DNA from: Burkholderiaceae bacterium
GTDB lineage: Bacteria; Pseudomonadota; Gammaproteobacteria; Burkholderiales; Burkholderiaceae_F
Direction: 5' to 3'
Assembly: GCA_019236735.1 (NCBI GenBank)
Contig: JAFAIM010000069.1
Coordinates: 1 to 41,844 of the forward strand
Length of the DNA stretch: 41,844 nt
Shown here: positions 8,809 to 18,107 of the stretch, piece by piece
Layout: every line of letters starts with the position of its first letter
Position numbering within the stretch: the first letter of the stretch is position 1
Translations under genes and position numbers: made by a program
The notes under the pieces: generated by a model
Database searches by the model: none
Seen by the model: the letters and a program-made list of their open reading frames with translations, nothing else
What the model was told of the DNA's origin: nothing

Positions 8809-11307
8809 TTGGAATCCAAAACTTACGGGCTGCCGTCTCGCGCGAACGGACTCGGGCTGTACGAACCTGCGGTCCCCGCAACGGCCGACGCGGGCGCCAC
8901 ATTCTCCTGGAAAGAGGCTGCCACCGCGCTCATCGTGCTGGTCGGCTTGCATCTGAGCAAGCTCTACAACGACCTGCTTTTCGAGAGTCTCACTGAGCTG
9001 TTCAGCATCTTCATCGCGGTGTGCGTCTTCGTCATCGTGTTCAACTGCTGGGACAGCATCCGCAATCGATACCTCCTCGTCGTCGGCGTGACGTTCCTGG
9101 CCGGCGCGCTGCTCGACCTGTTGCATACGCTGGCGTTCCGGACGATGCCGATCTTTCCCCCTGACGCATACTATGGTCTGCAGTTCGCGACCGCAGCGCA
9201 ATACGTGCAGTCGCTCGGATTGCTGGCGGGGTTCGCCGCGCTCGGGGAGGGGCGCTCCCCGAACCGCGCGCTGCTGACCGGTGCCGCCCTGGCAATCGCG
9301 ACCGCGTTGACCGCGTCGATTCTGATCTTCCACGTTTTCCCTGCGTGCTACATCCCCGGGCGCGGCCTGACTGCCTTCCGGGTCGTCAGCCAATACGTGA
9401 TCTGCGGCGTCTTCGCGCTCGACCTCGGCTTGCTGAAGCGCAATCAGCGATCGTTCGATCCCCTCGTGTACAGGCTGCTCGGCTGGTCGATGGCGGGGAT
9501 GGTCGCAATCGAGCTGTGCTTCACCGTGAACATGTTCGATCGGGATACCCTCCGCGAGATCGGCCATCTGCTGAAGATCGGCGCCTTCTACTGTGTGTAC
9601 AAGGCGCTCGTCGTCACCGGCCTGCGCGATCCGGTCAGGGTGCTGTTCCGCGACCTGAAGGCAAGCGAGGAAAACCTGGTCGAGGCACAGCGGCTGGCGC
9701 GCCTCGGCAGGTGGCAATGCGATCCGCAGACCGGCCGCTGGACGTGGTCGGGCGAGGTACTCGGGCTGCTCGGCGTAAACGCATCGGCTGCGCAAGGGCT
9801 GGAGCCATTGCTGGCGAGGTTGGATCGGCAGGACCGACAAGCGCTGAGCGCGGCGATCTCGCGGTTGAGCGAAGGCGGGCCTGCGTTCGAGCTCCTGCTC
9901 CGGTTGCGCGGAGCGGAAGGCCAGCCGCTCGTCGGCCAGATGCGTGGCGGGGTTCGCTCGGGAGCCGAAGGCGAGGTCGAGTGCCTCGCCGGCACGCTGC
10001 AAGACGTGACCGATCAGCGGCGGGCCCTGCACGCGGCGGAACTCGCCCGCGAGAAGGAGAAATTCGAGACCCTGGTGCAGACATCGGGAGACGGAATTCA
10101 CGTGCTCGACCCCGATGGAGGCGTTGTCGAGGTCAACGAGAAATTTTGCCGGATGCTCGGGTACACGCGCGACGAGCTCGTGCAGATGAAAGTGTGGCAC
10201 TGGGATGTGTACTTCTCGCGCGAGGAGATCCGCTCGAAGCTGGCCGAGCTGCTTCGGCGCGAGCGCGTGTTCGAGACGCGGCATCGGCGCAAGGACGGCG
10301 AGCTCATCGACGTGGAGATCAGCGCCAAAGCGGTCTCGTACGCGGATCGTACCCTCGTGTGGGCGGCCTCGCGCGACATCACGGGGCGCAAGCAGACCGA
10401 AACGCGCCTGAAACTGGCAGCCGGCGTGTTCACCCATGCGGCCGAAGGCATCGTGATCACCGACGCCGAGGCGAACATCATCGATATCAACGCGGCCTTC
10501 ATCCGCACCACTGGGTACGGCCGTGAGGAGGCGATCGGCCACAACGCGCGCTTGCTGCGATCCGGACGCCATGGTGCGGACTTTTATAGCCAGATGTGGA
10601 GCGCGCTGACCGAGAAGGGGCAGTGGTCGGGCGAAATCTGGAACCGTCGCAAGGACGGAGAGGTGTATGCGGTAGCGCTCAATATCAGCGCCGTGCAGGA
10701 CGCGATGGGTCGCACCCAGAACTACGTGGGAATGTTCGTCGACATCAGCCACATCAAGGAGCACCAGCAGCAGCTCGAGCACCTGGCCCATTACGATCCG
10801 CTCACCGACCTGCCGAACCGGGTGCTGCTGGCCGACCGCCTGCGCCAGGCGATCCGGCACAACCAGCGGCGCGGAACCGCACTGGCCGTGGCGCTTCTGG
10901 ACCTGGACGACTTCAAGTCCGTCAACGACGGCTTCGATCATTCGGTAGGAGATGAATTCCTGGTGGCGATCGCGCAGTCCATGAAGACCGCGCTGCGCGA
11001 GGAAGACACCGTTGCTCGCCTCGCCGGCGACGAGTTCGTTGCCGTTTTGGGCGGCCTGGAAACCCTCGAAGAAGCCGATCCGATCCTCAGCCGCCTATTG
11101 CAAGCTGTTTCGGGGCCGATCTCGGTGGGAGAGCTGGTGCTGCAGCGTTCCGCCAGCATCGGCGTCACGTTCTTCCGACAAGACGGCGGCAGCGAGGCGG
11201 CCCAATTGCTCGAGCAGGCGGACCGCGCGATGTTCCGCGCCAAGCGCGCCGGTGGCAACCGGATCTGCTGGTACGACTCCGGACTCGATCCGAGCCCTCG
11301 CAGCTAG
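8809..11307 (+). CDS. MASE3-PAS-PAS-PAS-GGDEF diguanylate cyclase
   Basis: Predicted membrane sensor that makes cyclic di-GMP from two GTP. The 832 residues read as follows: about 37-275, seven or so hydrophobic helices resembling the MASE3 sensor, including RYLLVVGVTFLAGALLDLLH; about 283-400, 416-525 and 533-655, three PAS domains, the last two with the clear cores GIHVLDPDGG and GIVITDAEAN; about 655-825, the GGDEF domain. The signature reads AGDEF at 739-743, a variant found in active cyclases. The inhibitory I-site RxxD (R730-D733) stands exactly five residues before it, so product inhibition is expected. LLDLDDFKSVND supplies the metal-binding Asp. No EAL domain follows. The start is a TTG with GGGGG about ten bases upstream; no ATG occurs for some 110 codons. 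The 139 bases before it hold no clear promoter. It converges on trmJ with 17 bases between. Confidence 0.92.
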   Translation: MESKTYGLPSRANGLGLYEPAVPATADAGATFSWKEAATALIVLVGLHLSKLYNDLLFESLTELFSIFIAVCVFVIVFNCWDSIRNRYLLVVGVTFLAGALLDLLHTLAFRTMPIFPPDAYYGLQFATAAQYVQSLGLLAGFAALGEGRSPNRALLTGAALAIATALTASILIFHVFPACYIPGRGLTAFRVVSQYVICGVFALDLGLLKRNQRSFDPLVYRLLGWSMAGMVAIELCFTVNMFDRDTLREIGHLLKIGAFYCVYKALVVTGLRDPVRVLFRDLKASEENLVEAQRLARLGRWQCDPQTGRWTWSGEVLGLLGVNASAAQGLEPLLARLDRQDRQALSAAISRLSEGGPAFELLLRLRGAEGQPLVGQMRGGVRSGAEGEVECLAGTLQDVTDQRRALHAAELAREKEKFETLVQTSGDGIHVLDPDGGVVEVNEKFCRMLGYTRDELVQMKVWHWDVYFSREEIRSKLAELLRRERVFETRHRRKDGELIDVEISAKAVSYADRTLVWAASRDITGRKQTETRLKLAAGVFTHAAEGIVITDAEANIIDINAAFIRTTGYGREEAIGHNARLLRSGRHGADFYSQMWSALTEKGQWSGEIWNRRKDGEVYAVALNISAVQDAMGRTQNYVGMFVDISHIKEHQQQLEHLAHYDPLTDLPNRVLLADRLRQAIRHNQRRGTALAVALLDLDDFKSVNDGFDHSVGDEFLVAIAQSMKTALREEDTVARLAGDEFVAVLGGLETLEEADPILSRLLQAVSGPISVGELVLQRSASIGVTFFRQDGGSEAAQLLEQADRAMFRAKRAGGNRICWYDSGLDPSPRS

Positions 11308-11324
11308 CACGCTTCAGCTCGCAG

Positions 11325-12188
11325 TTAGCCTTTCGATCCGCCGCTCTGGCGCGACTTGCGACCGGCGCGCGCGGCCTTCGGTTGAACGATTGCCGCGCAA
11401 ATCCCGATCAGCAGTTCGGCCTCGCTCGAGCTCAGCGAAGCGCGCGCGAGCAAACTGCGCAAGCGCGTCAATGTCTGGCGGGGTTGCGCCGGATCGTGAA
11501 ATCCGACCGTCGCGAGCGCCTGCTCCATCATCAGAAACAGCCGCTCGATCGTCTCGACCGAGGCGCGATCGGGGCAATCGCCCATAGCGGCGCTCGTCGC
11601 GTCCGCAGGTGCGAGCGCGCGGCGCATTTCGTAGGCCGTCACCTGCACCGCCTGCGCCAGGTTCATCGATCCGAGCTCGGGATCGGCGGGGATCGCGCAG
11701 CTGTAATGGCATCGCAGCACGTCACGGTTCTGCAGTCCTGTGCGCTCGGTGCCGAATACGAAGGCAACCGGTCCGCGCTTGCGCTGCACCCAGGCCGCCG
11801 CGCTTGCGGCGGCCTGCGGCAGCGCCAGGTGCGGCGGTCCGAACTGGCGCGCATAGCCGGTCATCGCGAACGCAAGGTTCACACCGTCCAGCGCCTCGAC
11901 CAGCGTCGCATGCGATGACGAGGCGCGAAGGATTGCAAGCGCATGGACTGCCAGCGCCACCGCTTCGTCGTCGGCGCGGTAGTCCGGTTCGCGCGGCGCC
12001 ACCACGCACAAATCCCGGAACCCCATGGTGCGGATGGCGCGCGCAGCCGCGCCGATGTTGCCGCAATGGCTCGGCTCGACCAGAACAAAGCGCACTCGCT
12101 GTGGTTCGAGTGCATGGACGCTCGATGCGCCCGGTGCGGGTTCGTCCGGGCTGTCGTCTCGGGTACCTATAGAATCCGGCGCTTGCAT
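11325..12188 (-). CDS. trmJ: tRNA (cytidine/uridine-2'-O-)-methyltransferase
   Basis: SPOUT-class enzyme methylating the ribose of position 32 in the anticodon loop of certain tRNAs, using S-adenosylmethionine. The 287-residue product has the three SPOUT blocks: [18 protein letters not shown] (motif 1), [11 protein letters not shown] (motif 2) and [10 protein letters not shown] (motif 3), which make the knotted SAM site. The C-terminal helical extension, with [14 protein letters not shown], is typical of TrmJ and separates it from TrmH and TrmL. The start chosen is the ATG giving MQAPDS. The frame is open further upstream but overlaps suhB on the other strand. The C-terminus is Lys/Arg-rich. 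It is divergent from suhB with 45 bases between the starts. Confidence 0.94.
   Translation of the reverse strand: MQAPDSIGTRDDSPDEPAPGASSVHALEPQRVRFVLVEPSHCGNIGAAARAIRTMGFRDLCVVAPREPDYRADDEAVALAVHALAILRASSSHATLVEALDGVNLAFAMTGYARQFGPPHLALPQAAASAAAWVQRKRGPVAFVFGTERTGLQNRDVLRCHYSCAIPADPELGSMNLAQAVQVTAYEMRRALAPADATSAAMGDCPDRASVETIERLFLMMEQALATVGFHDPAQPRQTLTRLRSLLARASLSSSEAELLIGICAAIVQPKAARAGRKSRQSGGSKG
12168..12175 (+). promoter_or_regulatory. Possible suhB promoter, -10 region
   Basis: TATAGAAT lies about 60 bases upstream of the suhB ATG, just inside the 5' end of the divergent trmJ. It matches the -10 consensus well, but no good -35 is found at the right distance. Confidence 0.3.
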
Positions 12189-12233
12189 GACGTGCCAGGG
12201 TTGGATCTTCGCCGACGTCCTTCGCAAAAACCG

Positions 12234-13031
12234 ATGCATCCGATGCTCAACACCGCCGTGAAAGCGGCGCGCAAGGCCGGCTCGATCATCAACCGGGCGA
12301 GCCTGGACCTCGACCTGGTTCGCGTCTCGAGCAAGGGGCGCAGCGACTTCGTCACCGAAGTGGATCGGGCGGCCGAACAGGCCATCATTTCCACGCTGCG
12401 GACAGCGTACCCGAATCACTCGATCCTGGCCGAGGAGTCCGGCAGCGACGCGGGCGACCCCGATTACCTGTGGATCATCGATCCGCTCGACGGCACCACC
12501 AATTTCATCCACGGATTTCCGCAGTTCGCCGTTTCGATCGGGCTGAAACATCGCGGCCACATCACCCAGGCGGTCGTCTACGACCCGACCCGCAATGAGC
12601 TGTTCACCGCAACGCGAGGCCGCGGAGCGTTCCTGAACGATCGGCGCTTGCGCGCGTCCAAACGCGATCAGCTACAGGATTGCCTGATCGGAACCGGCTT
12701 TCCATTCCGCCGGCTCGATCTTCTGGACGAATACGTGGCGGTGTTCAAGCGCGTGGCGAATCACACCGCCGGTCTGCGCAGGCCGGGTGCCGCCTCGCTG
12801 GATCTGGCATATGTGGCGGCCGGGCGGCTGGACGGTTTCTGGGAATTCGGTCTGTCCGCCTGGGACATCGCCGCAGGCAGCCTGCTGATCGTCGAGGCGG
12901 GAGGCCTGATCGGCGACGCCCGCGGAGACGGCGACTTTCTGCAAAGCGGCGATGTCGTGTGCGGTGCGCCGAAGATCTTCCCCAAGCTGCAGGCTCTGGT
13001 GCACACATCGCCGCGCCCGGCGGCGCCATGA
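12234..13031 (+). CDS. suhB: Inositol-1-monophosphatase family protein SuhB
   Basis: Mg-dependent, Li-sensitive phosphatase of the inositol monophosphatase family. E. coli SuhB hydrolyses inositol-1-phosphate and, separately, binds NusA/RNA polymerase as part of the rRNA antitermination complex. The 265-residue product has the metal ligands in LAEESG (E67) and DPLDGTTNF (D83, D86), and a later WDIAAG with the third Asp. The start MHPMLN matches the E. coli protein, although the frame is open upstream across trmJ. It is followed by dsbB 13 bases later. The catalytic residues are intact, so phosphatase activity is expected; the antitermination role is carried over from the family. Confidence 0.96.
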   Translation: MHPMLNTAVKAARKAGSIINRASLDLDLVRVSSKGRSDFVTEVDRAAEQAIISTLRTAYPNHSILAEESGSDAGDPDYLWIIDPLDGTTNFIHGFPQFAVSIGLKHRGHITQAVVYDPTRNELFTATRGRGAFLNDRRLRASKRDQLQDCLIGTGFPFRRLDLLDEYVAVFKRVANHTAGLRRPGAASLDLAYVAAGRLDGFWEFGLSAWDIAAGSLLIVEAGGLIGDARGDGDFLQSGDVVCGAPKIFPKLQALVHTSPRPAAP

Positions 13032-13044
13032 AAGGACCATCAAC

Positions 13045-13548
13045 ATGTTCGAATCCAGCACGTCGATCGCGCTCCTGCGCCGCCGCATCCTGTTCGGGCT
13101 GACGGCTCTGGTCGCCGCTGCGCTGATCGGCGCCGCGTTGCTGGTGCAGCGCATCGACGACCTTGAACCGTGTCCGCTGTGCATTGTGCAGCGCTACGCG
13201 TTCCTGCTGCTCGCCATTTTCGCGGCGCTGGCGGCAGTGCTGCCGGATCGCGCTTCCGGCCCAAGCGCCCTGCTCGCCTTGCTATCGGGGCTGTGCGGGG
13301 CGGGCGTGGCCGCCTGGCACGTGCGCCTGCAGCTTTTCCCGCCGGAACAATCCTCTTGCGGACCGTCGCTGCAGTACCTTCTGAGGAACCTTCCGCTCGG
13401 GCGTGCGCTGCCCCGGATCTTCCAGGGGTACGGCGACTGTACGCAGATCGACTGGACGTTCCTGAAGCTGTCGATGCCGGCCTGGGCGCTGATCTGGTTC
13501 GTCCTTCTGAGCGCGACGCTGATCTTCGCGCTGCGCCGCCAGAGCTGA
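13045..13548 (+). CDS. dsbB: Disulfide bond formation protein B
   Basis: Inner-membrane protein that reoxidises periplasmic DsbA and passes electrons to ubiquinone. The 167-residue product has four hydrophobic helices. The first periplasmic loop carries C43-P-L-C46 (EPCPLC), followed by the conserved QR. The second loop has the Cys pair C105 and C132. All four redox cysteines are thus present. AAAGGA lies upstream of the ATG at a normal spacing; an upstream extension of the frame overlaps suhB and is rejected. It may be in one transcript with suhB. No dsbA is in the window. Confidence 0.95.
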   Translation: MFESSTSIALLRRRILFGLTALVAAALIGAALLVQRIDDLEPCPLCIVQRYAFLLLAIFAALAAVLPDRASGPSALLALLSGLCGAGVAAWHVRLQLFPPEQSSCGPSLQYLLRNLPLGRALPRIFQGYGDCTQIDWTFLKLSMPAWALIWFVLLSATLIFALRRQS

Positions 13549-13551
13549 CCG

Positions 13552-13842
13552 CTATCCCGGGCTTCTATCCCCGACTTCCGCCTCGGGCGCATCGTCGAGA
13601 ACCACGCGATTGCGTCCCGACACCTTCGCCAGATAGAGCGCCCGGTCGGCGCGCGACAATGCCGCCACCGGTTCCTCGCCTGGTCGAATCATCGCCAAGC
13701 CAAGGCTGATCGGGGCGATTGCACTGGACGGCGGATTCGTGCGGTCGGGGATGGCTGTGGACACGGCGGCTTTCGGAAGCGTCTGGATAATAGAAGCTGC
13801 TGATTCCCGTGAAAAGTGAGCCCTCCTTGAAGGCCCCCGCAT
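13552..13842 (-). pseudogene. GGDEF-domain C-terminal fragment (remnant)
   Basis: A 96-codon open frame whose last 60 or so residues match the end of a GGDEF domain. IAPISLGLAMI corresponds to the strand usually written VTVSIGVA, and ADRALYLAKVSGRNRVV to the closing ADRALYRAKAAGRNRV helix and strand. The GG[D/E]EF signature and everything before it are missing; on the minus strand that sequence would lie where mutS now begins. The first 30 residues show no similarity I recognise. It therefore looks like the tail of a diguanylate cyclase gene cut off by a deletion or rearrangement. It is not a close copy of the GGDEF gene at 8809. Its open frame suggests either recent loss or chance survival. 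Confidence 0.65.
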
Positions 13843-16451
13843 CCGTGGAACATCACACGCCGATGATGCAGCAGTACCTGCGCATCAAGGCGCAGCACCC
13901 GGATCACCTGCTGTTCTACCGGATGGGTGACTTCTACGAGCTTTTCTATGCCGATGCCGAGCGCGGGGCGCGGCTGCTGAACCTGACGCTGACCGCGCGC
14001 GGAGCCTCCGCCGGCGCGCCGATCCCGATGGCCGGAGTACCCGTGGTGAGCGTCGAACAGTACCTAGCGCGGCTGGTCAAGTTGGGCGAATCGGTCGCCA
14101 TTTGCGAGCAGATTGGCGATCCTGCGATGTCGAACGGTCCGGTGGAGCGCCAGGTCGTTCGGATCGTCACCCCCGGAACGCTCACCGACACCACGCTGCT
14201 CAATCCCAAGGCCGACGCGGCACTGGCAGCGGTTGCGCTGGTTGCGGCGCGTCGAGGCCAGAGCGCTCGCGCCGGCGTCGCCTGGCTCGTGCTGGCCAGC
14301 GGCGATCTGCGCGCGACCGAGGTGCCGGCGAGCGCGCTCGCGCAGGAGCTTGCGCGCATCGAGCCGGCCGAGATCCTGGTCGCTGAGTCGGCACGCGAAG
14401 CCGTACCGCCGGCAGCGTGCGCAGCGTGCATACACGCCCTGCACGACTGGCATTTCGACGCGGCACTGGGCGAGCAACGCCTGCGCGAACTGCTGCAGGT
14501 CTCTCACCTTGCAGCCTTCGGGATCGAAGGGCGCGGCGCCGCGCTGGCCGCATGCGCGGCGCTGCTCGGCTACGCCGAGCAAACGCAGAAGCAGCGGCTG
14601 AACCACGTCACGACGCTGCGCTTCGAAACTGAATCGGACATGATCGGTCTGGACCCGGCAACCCGCCGCAATCTGGAGCTGACCGAGGCGCTGCACGATC
14701 CAAGCGGCCCTTGCCTGCTATCGGTGCTCGACCACTGCCGCACCGGTATGGGAAGCCGGCGGCTGCGCCTGTGGCTGGGCGAGCCGGTGCGCGATCGCTC
14801 TCGCGCGCAGGAGCGCCACCAAGTGATCGAAACCCTGCACGCGCAGCAAGCCGAGATCATGCGCGCGGCGCTCGCAAAACTGCCTGACCTGGACCGCATC
14901 GCCAGCCGTATCGCGCTCAAATCGGCGCGTCCGCGCGAGCTGGTGGCATTGCGCGACGCGCTCGGGTCGATCGCGCAAATCCAGGCCAACGCGGCCGCGC
15001 TCGAAGCGCCGTTGGCCTCACGTTTCGCCGCAGATCTGCTGCTGCCGGGCGCGCTGGGCGAGGAGCTGGAGCAAAGCCTTCTGCCCGAGCCGGCGGTGTC
15101 CCCGCGCGACGGCGATGTGATGCGCGGCGGCTACGACGCAGAGCTCGACGAGCTGCGGTCACTGCGCGATCACGCCGGCCAGTTCTTGATGGAACTGGAA
15201 AGCAGGGAGCGCGCGCGCACCGGCATCCCGAACCTGAGAGTCGAGTACAACCGCGTCCACGGTTTCTACATCGAGGTCACTCACGGCCAAGCCGATAAGG
15301 TTCCGGACGATTACCGGCGCCGCCAGACGTTGAAGAACGCCGAGCGCTACATCACTCCGGAGCTCAAAAGCTTCGAGGACCGCGCATTGTCAGCGCAGGA
15401 ACGCGCGCGCTCGCGCGAGCGTCAGTTATACGAGGGTCTGCTCGCGAATCTGCTCGGGCACGTAGGCCCGATGCTTCGTGCCGCCGACGCAATCGCGAGC
15501 CTGGACGCGCTCGCAGCGCTTGCCGAGCACGCTTTCCAGGCCGGCTGGGTTCGACCCCTGCTGGTCGCCGAGCCCGGGATTCGGATCGAGGGAGCACGCC
15601 ATCCGGTGGTGGAGCGCAGCCTGGAGGTATATGTGCCGAACGACTGCCGACTCGATCCCGGCCGCCGGATGCTGATCGTGACCGGACCGAACATGGGCGG
15701 CAAATCGACTTTCATGAGATCGGTTGCGCTGATCGCGCTGCTTGCCTATTGCGGCAGCTTTGTTCCGGCTTCCAGCGCGCGCATCGGCCCGATCGACCGC
15801 ATCCTGACCCGCATCGGCGCGAGCGACGATGTCGCGCGCGGCGCTTCGACGTTCATGGTCGAGATGACCGAGGCCGCGGCGATCCTGAACGCGGCCGGCG
15901 AGGAAAGCCTCGTGCTGATGGACGAGATCGGCCGCGGAACCTCGACCTTCGACGGTCTTGCGCTGGCCGGTGCGATCGCACACGAATTGGCGTTGCGCAA
16001 CCGCTGTCTGACGCTGTTCGCAACCCACTACTTCGAGCTGACCCAACTCGCGCAACGCCTGCCGCAGGTTGCGAACGTTCACGTCGCCGCGGCGGAAACC
16101 AACGGTAAAGTCGTCTTCCTGCACCAGGTTCGCGAGGGTCCGGCAAGCCAGAGCTACGGACTCGCCGTGGCTGCGCTGGCGGGTGTACCGGGCACCGTGC
16201 TGCGCAGGGCGCGCAATCTTCTGGTCGAGCTCGAGCGCAGGGCGACCGCAAGCGCCGATCAGCCGGACCTTTTCGACGCTGCGCCGGCCGACTCCGCCCC
16301 GCCTGCGACGCTGGAGCCGATGCAGGACCCCATCCATGAACGCCTGACCCAGTTGGACGCCGAGCAGCTCACCCCGCGCGCCGCGCTCGACCTCGTATTC
16401 GAGCTGATCGAGCTGGCGCGTTCACGCAATGCTGGGGGACTGGCCGAATGA
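13809..16451 (+). CDS. mutS: DNA mismatch repair protein MutS
   Basis: Recognises mispairs and small loops and starts methyl-directed or nick-directed repair with MutL. The 880 residues contain the mismatch-binding F-x-E motif in MGDFYELF (F42, E44), the Walker A loop GPNMGGKST at about 626-634, the Walker B/signature [12 protein letters not shown] at about 705-716, and ATHYFEL. The helix-turn-helix and C-terminal region are present, so it is full length for MutS1. The start is a GTG at 13809; GTG at 13845 and ATG at 13863 are possible later starts. Ribosome-binding signals are weak at all of these. GATAAT at 13786-13791 could be a -10. The stop overlaps the next gene in ATGA. Confidence 0.97.
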   Translation: MKSEPSLKAPASVEHHTPMMQQYLRIKAQHPDHLLFYRMGDFYELFYADAERGARLLNLTLTARGASAGAPIPMAGVPVVSVEQYLARLVKLGESVAICEQIGDPAMSNGPVERQVVRIVTPGTLTDTTLLNPKADAALAAVALVAARRGQSARAGVAWLVLASGDLRATEVPASALAQELARIEPAEILVAESAREAVPPAACAACIHALHDWHFDAALGEQRLRELLQVSHLAAFGIEGRGAALAACAALLGYAEQTQKQRLNHVTTLRFETESDMIGLDPATRRNLELTEALHDPSGPCLLSVLDHCRTGMGSRRLRLWLGEPVRDRSRAQERHQVIETLHAQQAEIMRAALAKLPDLDRIASRIALKSARPRELVALRDALGSIAQIQANAAALEAPLASRFAADLLLPGALGEELEQSLLPEPAVSPRDGDVMRGGYDAELDELRSLRDHAGQFLMELESRERARTGIPNLRVEYNRVHGFYIEVTHGQADKVPDDYRRRQTLKNAERYITPELKSFEDRALSAQERARSRERQLYEGLLANLLGHVGPMLRAADAIASLDALAALAEHAFQAGWVRPLLVAEPGIRIEGARHPVVERSLEVYVPNDCRLDPGRRMLIVTGPNMGGKSTFMRSVALIALLAYCGSFVPASSARIGPIDRILTRIGASDDVARGASTFMVEMTEAAAILNAAGEESLVLMDEIGRGTSTFDGLALAGAIAHELALRNRCLTLFATHYFELTQLAQRLPQVANVHVAAAETNGKVVFLHQVREGPASQSYGLAVAALAGVPGTVLRRARNLLVELERRATASADQPDLFDAAPADSAPPATLEPMQDPIHERLTQLDAEQLTPRAALDLVFELIELARSRNAGGLAE

Positions 16452-17605
16452 GACGCTCGGCGCCGCCGCAGATGCCGGCGGTGGCACGGGTCCTGACGCA
16501 GCTGGGCAACATGCCAGTGCGCGAGTTCCTGGCGCGCTACTGGCAGCGGCGCCCTGCGCTGATCCGTCGGGCGCTGCCCGGTTTTGCCTCGCCCTTTACC
16601 GCCGAAACGCTGTTCGAACTATCACTGCGCGACGAAGTCGAATCGCGCTTGATCGATCGAGCGCGCGGTCGCTGGCGGCTGCGGCACGGTCCTCTTCCGC
16701 GCGCGGCCATCCCTTCGCGCAAGCGTGCCGGCTGGACCCTGCTCGTGCAAGGTGTCGACTTGCACCTGCAAGCCGGCGCCGACCTGCTCGCGCGCTTTCG
16801 CTTTCTTCCGGACGCCCGCCTGGACGACCTGATGGTGAGCTATGCGAGCGACGGCGGGGGCGTCGGCCCGCACGTAGATTCGTACGACGTGCTGCTGTTG
16901 CAGGCCTACGGCAAGCGGCGCTGGAGCATCCAGCGCAAGCCCGACCCGGCGTGCGTTCCCGGCCTGCCTTTGCGCCAACTGGCGCGCTTTGTTCCGCAGC
17001 GCGAGTGGGTGCTGGAGCCGGGCGACCTGCTGTATCTGCCGCCCGGCGTGGCACACGACGGCGTCGCAGTCGGCGAGTGCATCACCTGCTCGATCGGGTT
17101 CCGCACACCGGCCTGGGCCGACCTCGCGGCCGCCTGCAACGAGCTGCAGGAAAACAACGATTCCCGCACCACGCCGCGCGACGAAGCAATCGTGCCGTCC
17201 AGCCATCCTGCCCGAGTGACTGCCCGGATGGTGGAACAGGCGCAGCAAGCGTTGCAACGCCGCCGCCCTACGCGCACGCAGATCGCGCAGGCCTTGCTGC
17301 AGCAAGCGAGCGAGCCGAAGCCGCGAGTCGTATTCGAGCCGCCCGCGCGGGCGATGGCGCCTGCACGTTTTGCCGACGCGCTCCAGCTGCGAGGCGCCCG
17401 AAGCGACCGGCGCACGCGGATGCTGTATTGGGATCGGATCCTGGCCGTCAACGGGGAACTGGTGCCGCTGCTGCAGACCGAGCAGCGCCGCGTCTTGAAG
17501 ATCTTTGCGGATCGGCGCACGCTGCATGCGCAGCGCAAATTGCCCGCAGCTCTGCTGTCCCTTTTGTACGAGTGGTACTCGGCCGGATGGATACACTTGC
17601 AGTAG
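16448..17605 (+). CDS. roxA: JmjC/cupin-type ribosomal protein oxygenase (RoxA/YcfD-like)
   Basis: Predicted Fe(II)/2-oxoglutarate dioxygenase. The E. coli homologue YcfD (RoxA) hydroxylates an arginine of ribosomal protein L16. The 385-residue product has the iron ligands H142-x-D144 in [13 protein letters not shown] and a distal His at 203 in LPPGVAHDG. After the cupin core comes a C-terminal winged-helix-like region (about 270-385), as in Ycf[15 protein letters not shown] is the most recognisable stretch. It starts inside the mutS stop codon (ATGA), so the two are translationally coupled; what links repair and ribosome modification here is unknown. The substrate is inferred from family resemblance only. 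Confidence 0.9.
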   Translation: MRRSAPPQMPAVARVLTQLGNMPVREFLARYWQRRPALIRRALPGFASPFTAETLFELSLRDEVESRLIDRARGRWRLRHGPLPRAAIPSRKRAGWTLLVQGVDLHLQAGADLLARFRFLPDARLDDLMVSYASDGGGVGPHVDSYDVLLLQAYGKRRWSIQRKPDPACVPGLPLRQLARFVPQREWVLEPGDLLYLPPGVAHDGVAVGECITCSIGFRTPAWADLAAACNELQENNDSRTTPRDEAIVPSSHPARVTARMVEQAQQALQRRRPTRTQIAQALLQQASEPKPRVVFEPPARAMAPARFADALQLRGARSDRRTRMLYWDRILAVNGELVPLLQTEQRRVLKIFADRRTLHAQRKLPAALLSLLYEWYSAGWIHLQ

Positions 17606-17709
17606 CCGAAAGGCGGGAGTACGGCGCGAAACCTCGCAGGGCTGTTGCGCGTTTACCCTCGCGCAGGCGTGGCAGATTGCATGTCGTACAATTGCTGCGC
17701 TGCGCTGGC

Positions 17710-17715
17710 TATAAT
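17710..17715 (+). promoter_or_regulatory. Promoter -10 hexamer for the small lipoprotein
   Basis: A perfect TATAAT, preceded by TGGC, stands 107 bases upstream of the lipoprotein start in the 217-base gap after roxA (17606-17822). TTGCTG (17692-17697) is too close to serve as -35. The rest of the gap has no ORF or repeat that I recognise. The leader would be about 100 bases. Confidence 0.45.
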
Positions 17716-17822
17716 AAGCACTCGGGGAGATTGAGGACTCTTGTTTTTGAAGATTGCCGCGCAACCAGAGTTATCGCGGGCATCGACGCGCGTTTAACGA
17801 CTCACTTTCAAAAGGAAATCAA

Positions 17823-18011
17823 ATGAAGAAACTGTTGACCCTCGCCTCGCTGTCGGCGGTTGCGTTGCTGGCCGGCTGTGAGAAGCCCGCCGCGCCGGCT
17901 CCGGCGCCCGCGCCCATGGCGGCTCCGGCTCCGGCTCCCGCCCCTCCGCCGGCCGAGCAGCCGGCCGCACCCATGGCCCCGGCTGATCAGGGCAAGGAAA
18001 TGAAGAAGTAA
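17823..18011 (+). CDS. Small Ala/Pro-rich lipoprotein
   Basis: A 62-residue product. MKKLLTLASLSAVALLAGC is a complete lipoprotein signal: charged start, hydrophobic core and lipobox LAGC with the lipidated Cys at 19. The mature 44 residues are almost wholly Ala/Pro with a Lys/Glu-containing end, a sequence likely to be an extended tether rather than a fold. AAGGAA sits seven bases before the ATG, a strong ribosome-binding site, and a perfect TATAAT is upstream, so it may be well expressed. A good terminator follows 27 bases after the stop, making it a single-gene transcript. I do not recognise a family. Position +2 after Cys is Glu, not Asp, so Lol sorting to the outer membrane is expected. 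Confidence 0.85.
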   Translation: MKKLLTLASLSAVALLAGCEKPAAPAPAPAPMAAPAPAPAPPPAEQPAAPMAPADQGKEMKK

Positions 18012-18037
18012 GTGCGGTCGGATACCGTTGTTGCAAA

Positions 18038-18060
18038 GAGGGCCGGCGTTGCCGGCCCTT
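18038..18060. terminator. Bidirectional intrinsic terminator between the lipoprotein gene and bamC
   Basis: An 8-bp GC-rich perfect stem (gggccggc 18040-18047 / gccggccc 18051-18058) with a three-base loop, extendable by an A-T and a G-T pair. On the plus strand it is followed by TTGT; on the minus strand by CTCTTTGC. It lies between converging genes, so it can serve both. Confidence 0.75.
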
Positions 18061-18107
18061 GTGCAGGAAATTCTGTTTGCAGCTCTTGAGATCGACGCAA
18101 GGCGCCG

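Noticed and set aside
8632-10941. A 769-codon open frame antisense to lpxH and the GGDEF gene
   Set aside because: It is a by-product of high third-position GC. The translation is Arg/His/Gln-rich with no domain, while the plus strand has clear motifs.
17870-17990. Repetitive Ala-Pro codons looking like a tandem DNA repeat
   Set aside because: The repeats are codon-level consequences of the Ala/Pro-rich lipoprotein. The units are imperfect and of no fixed period.
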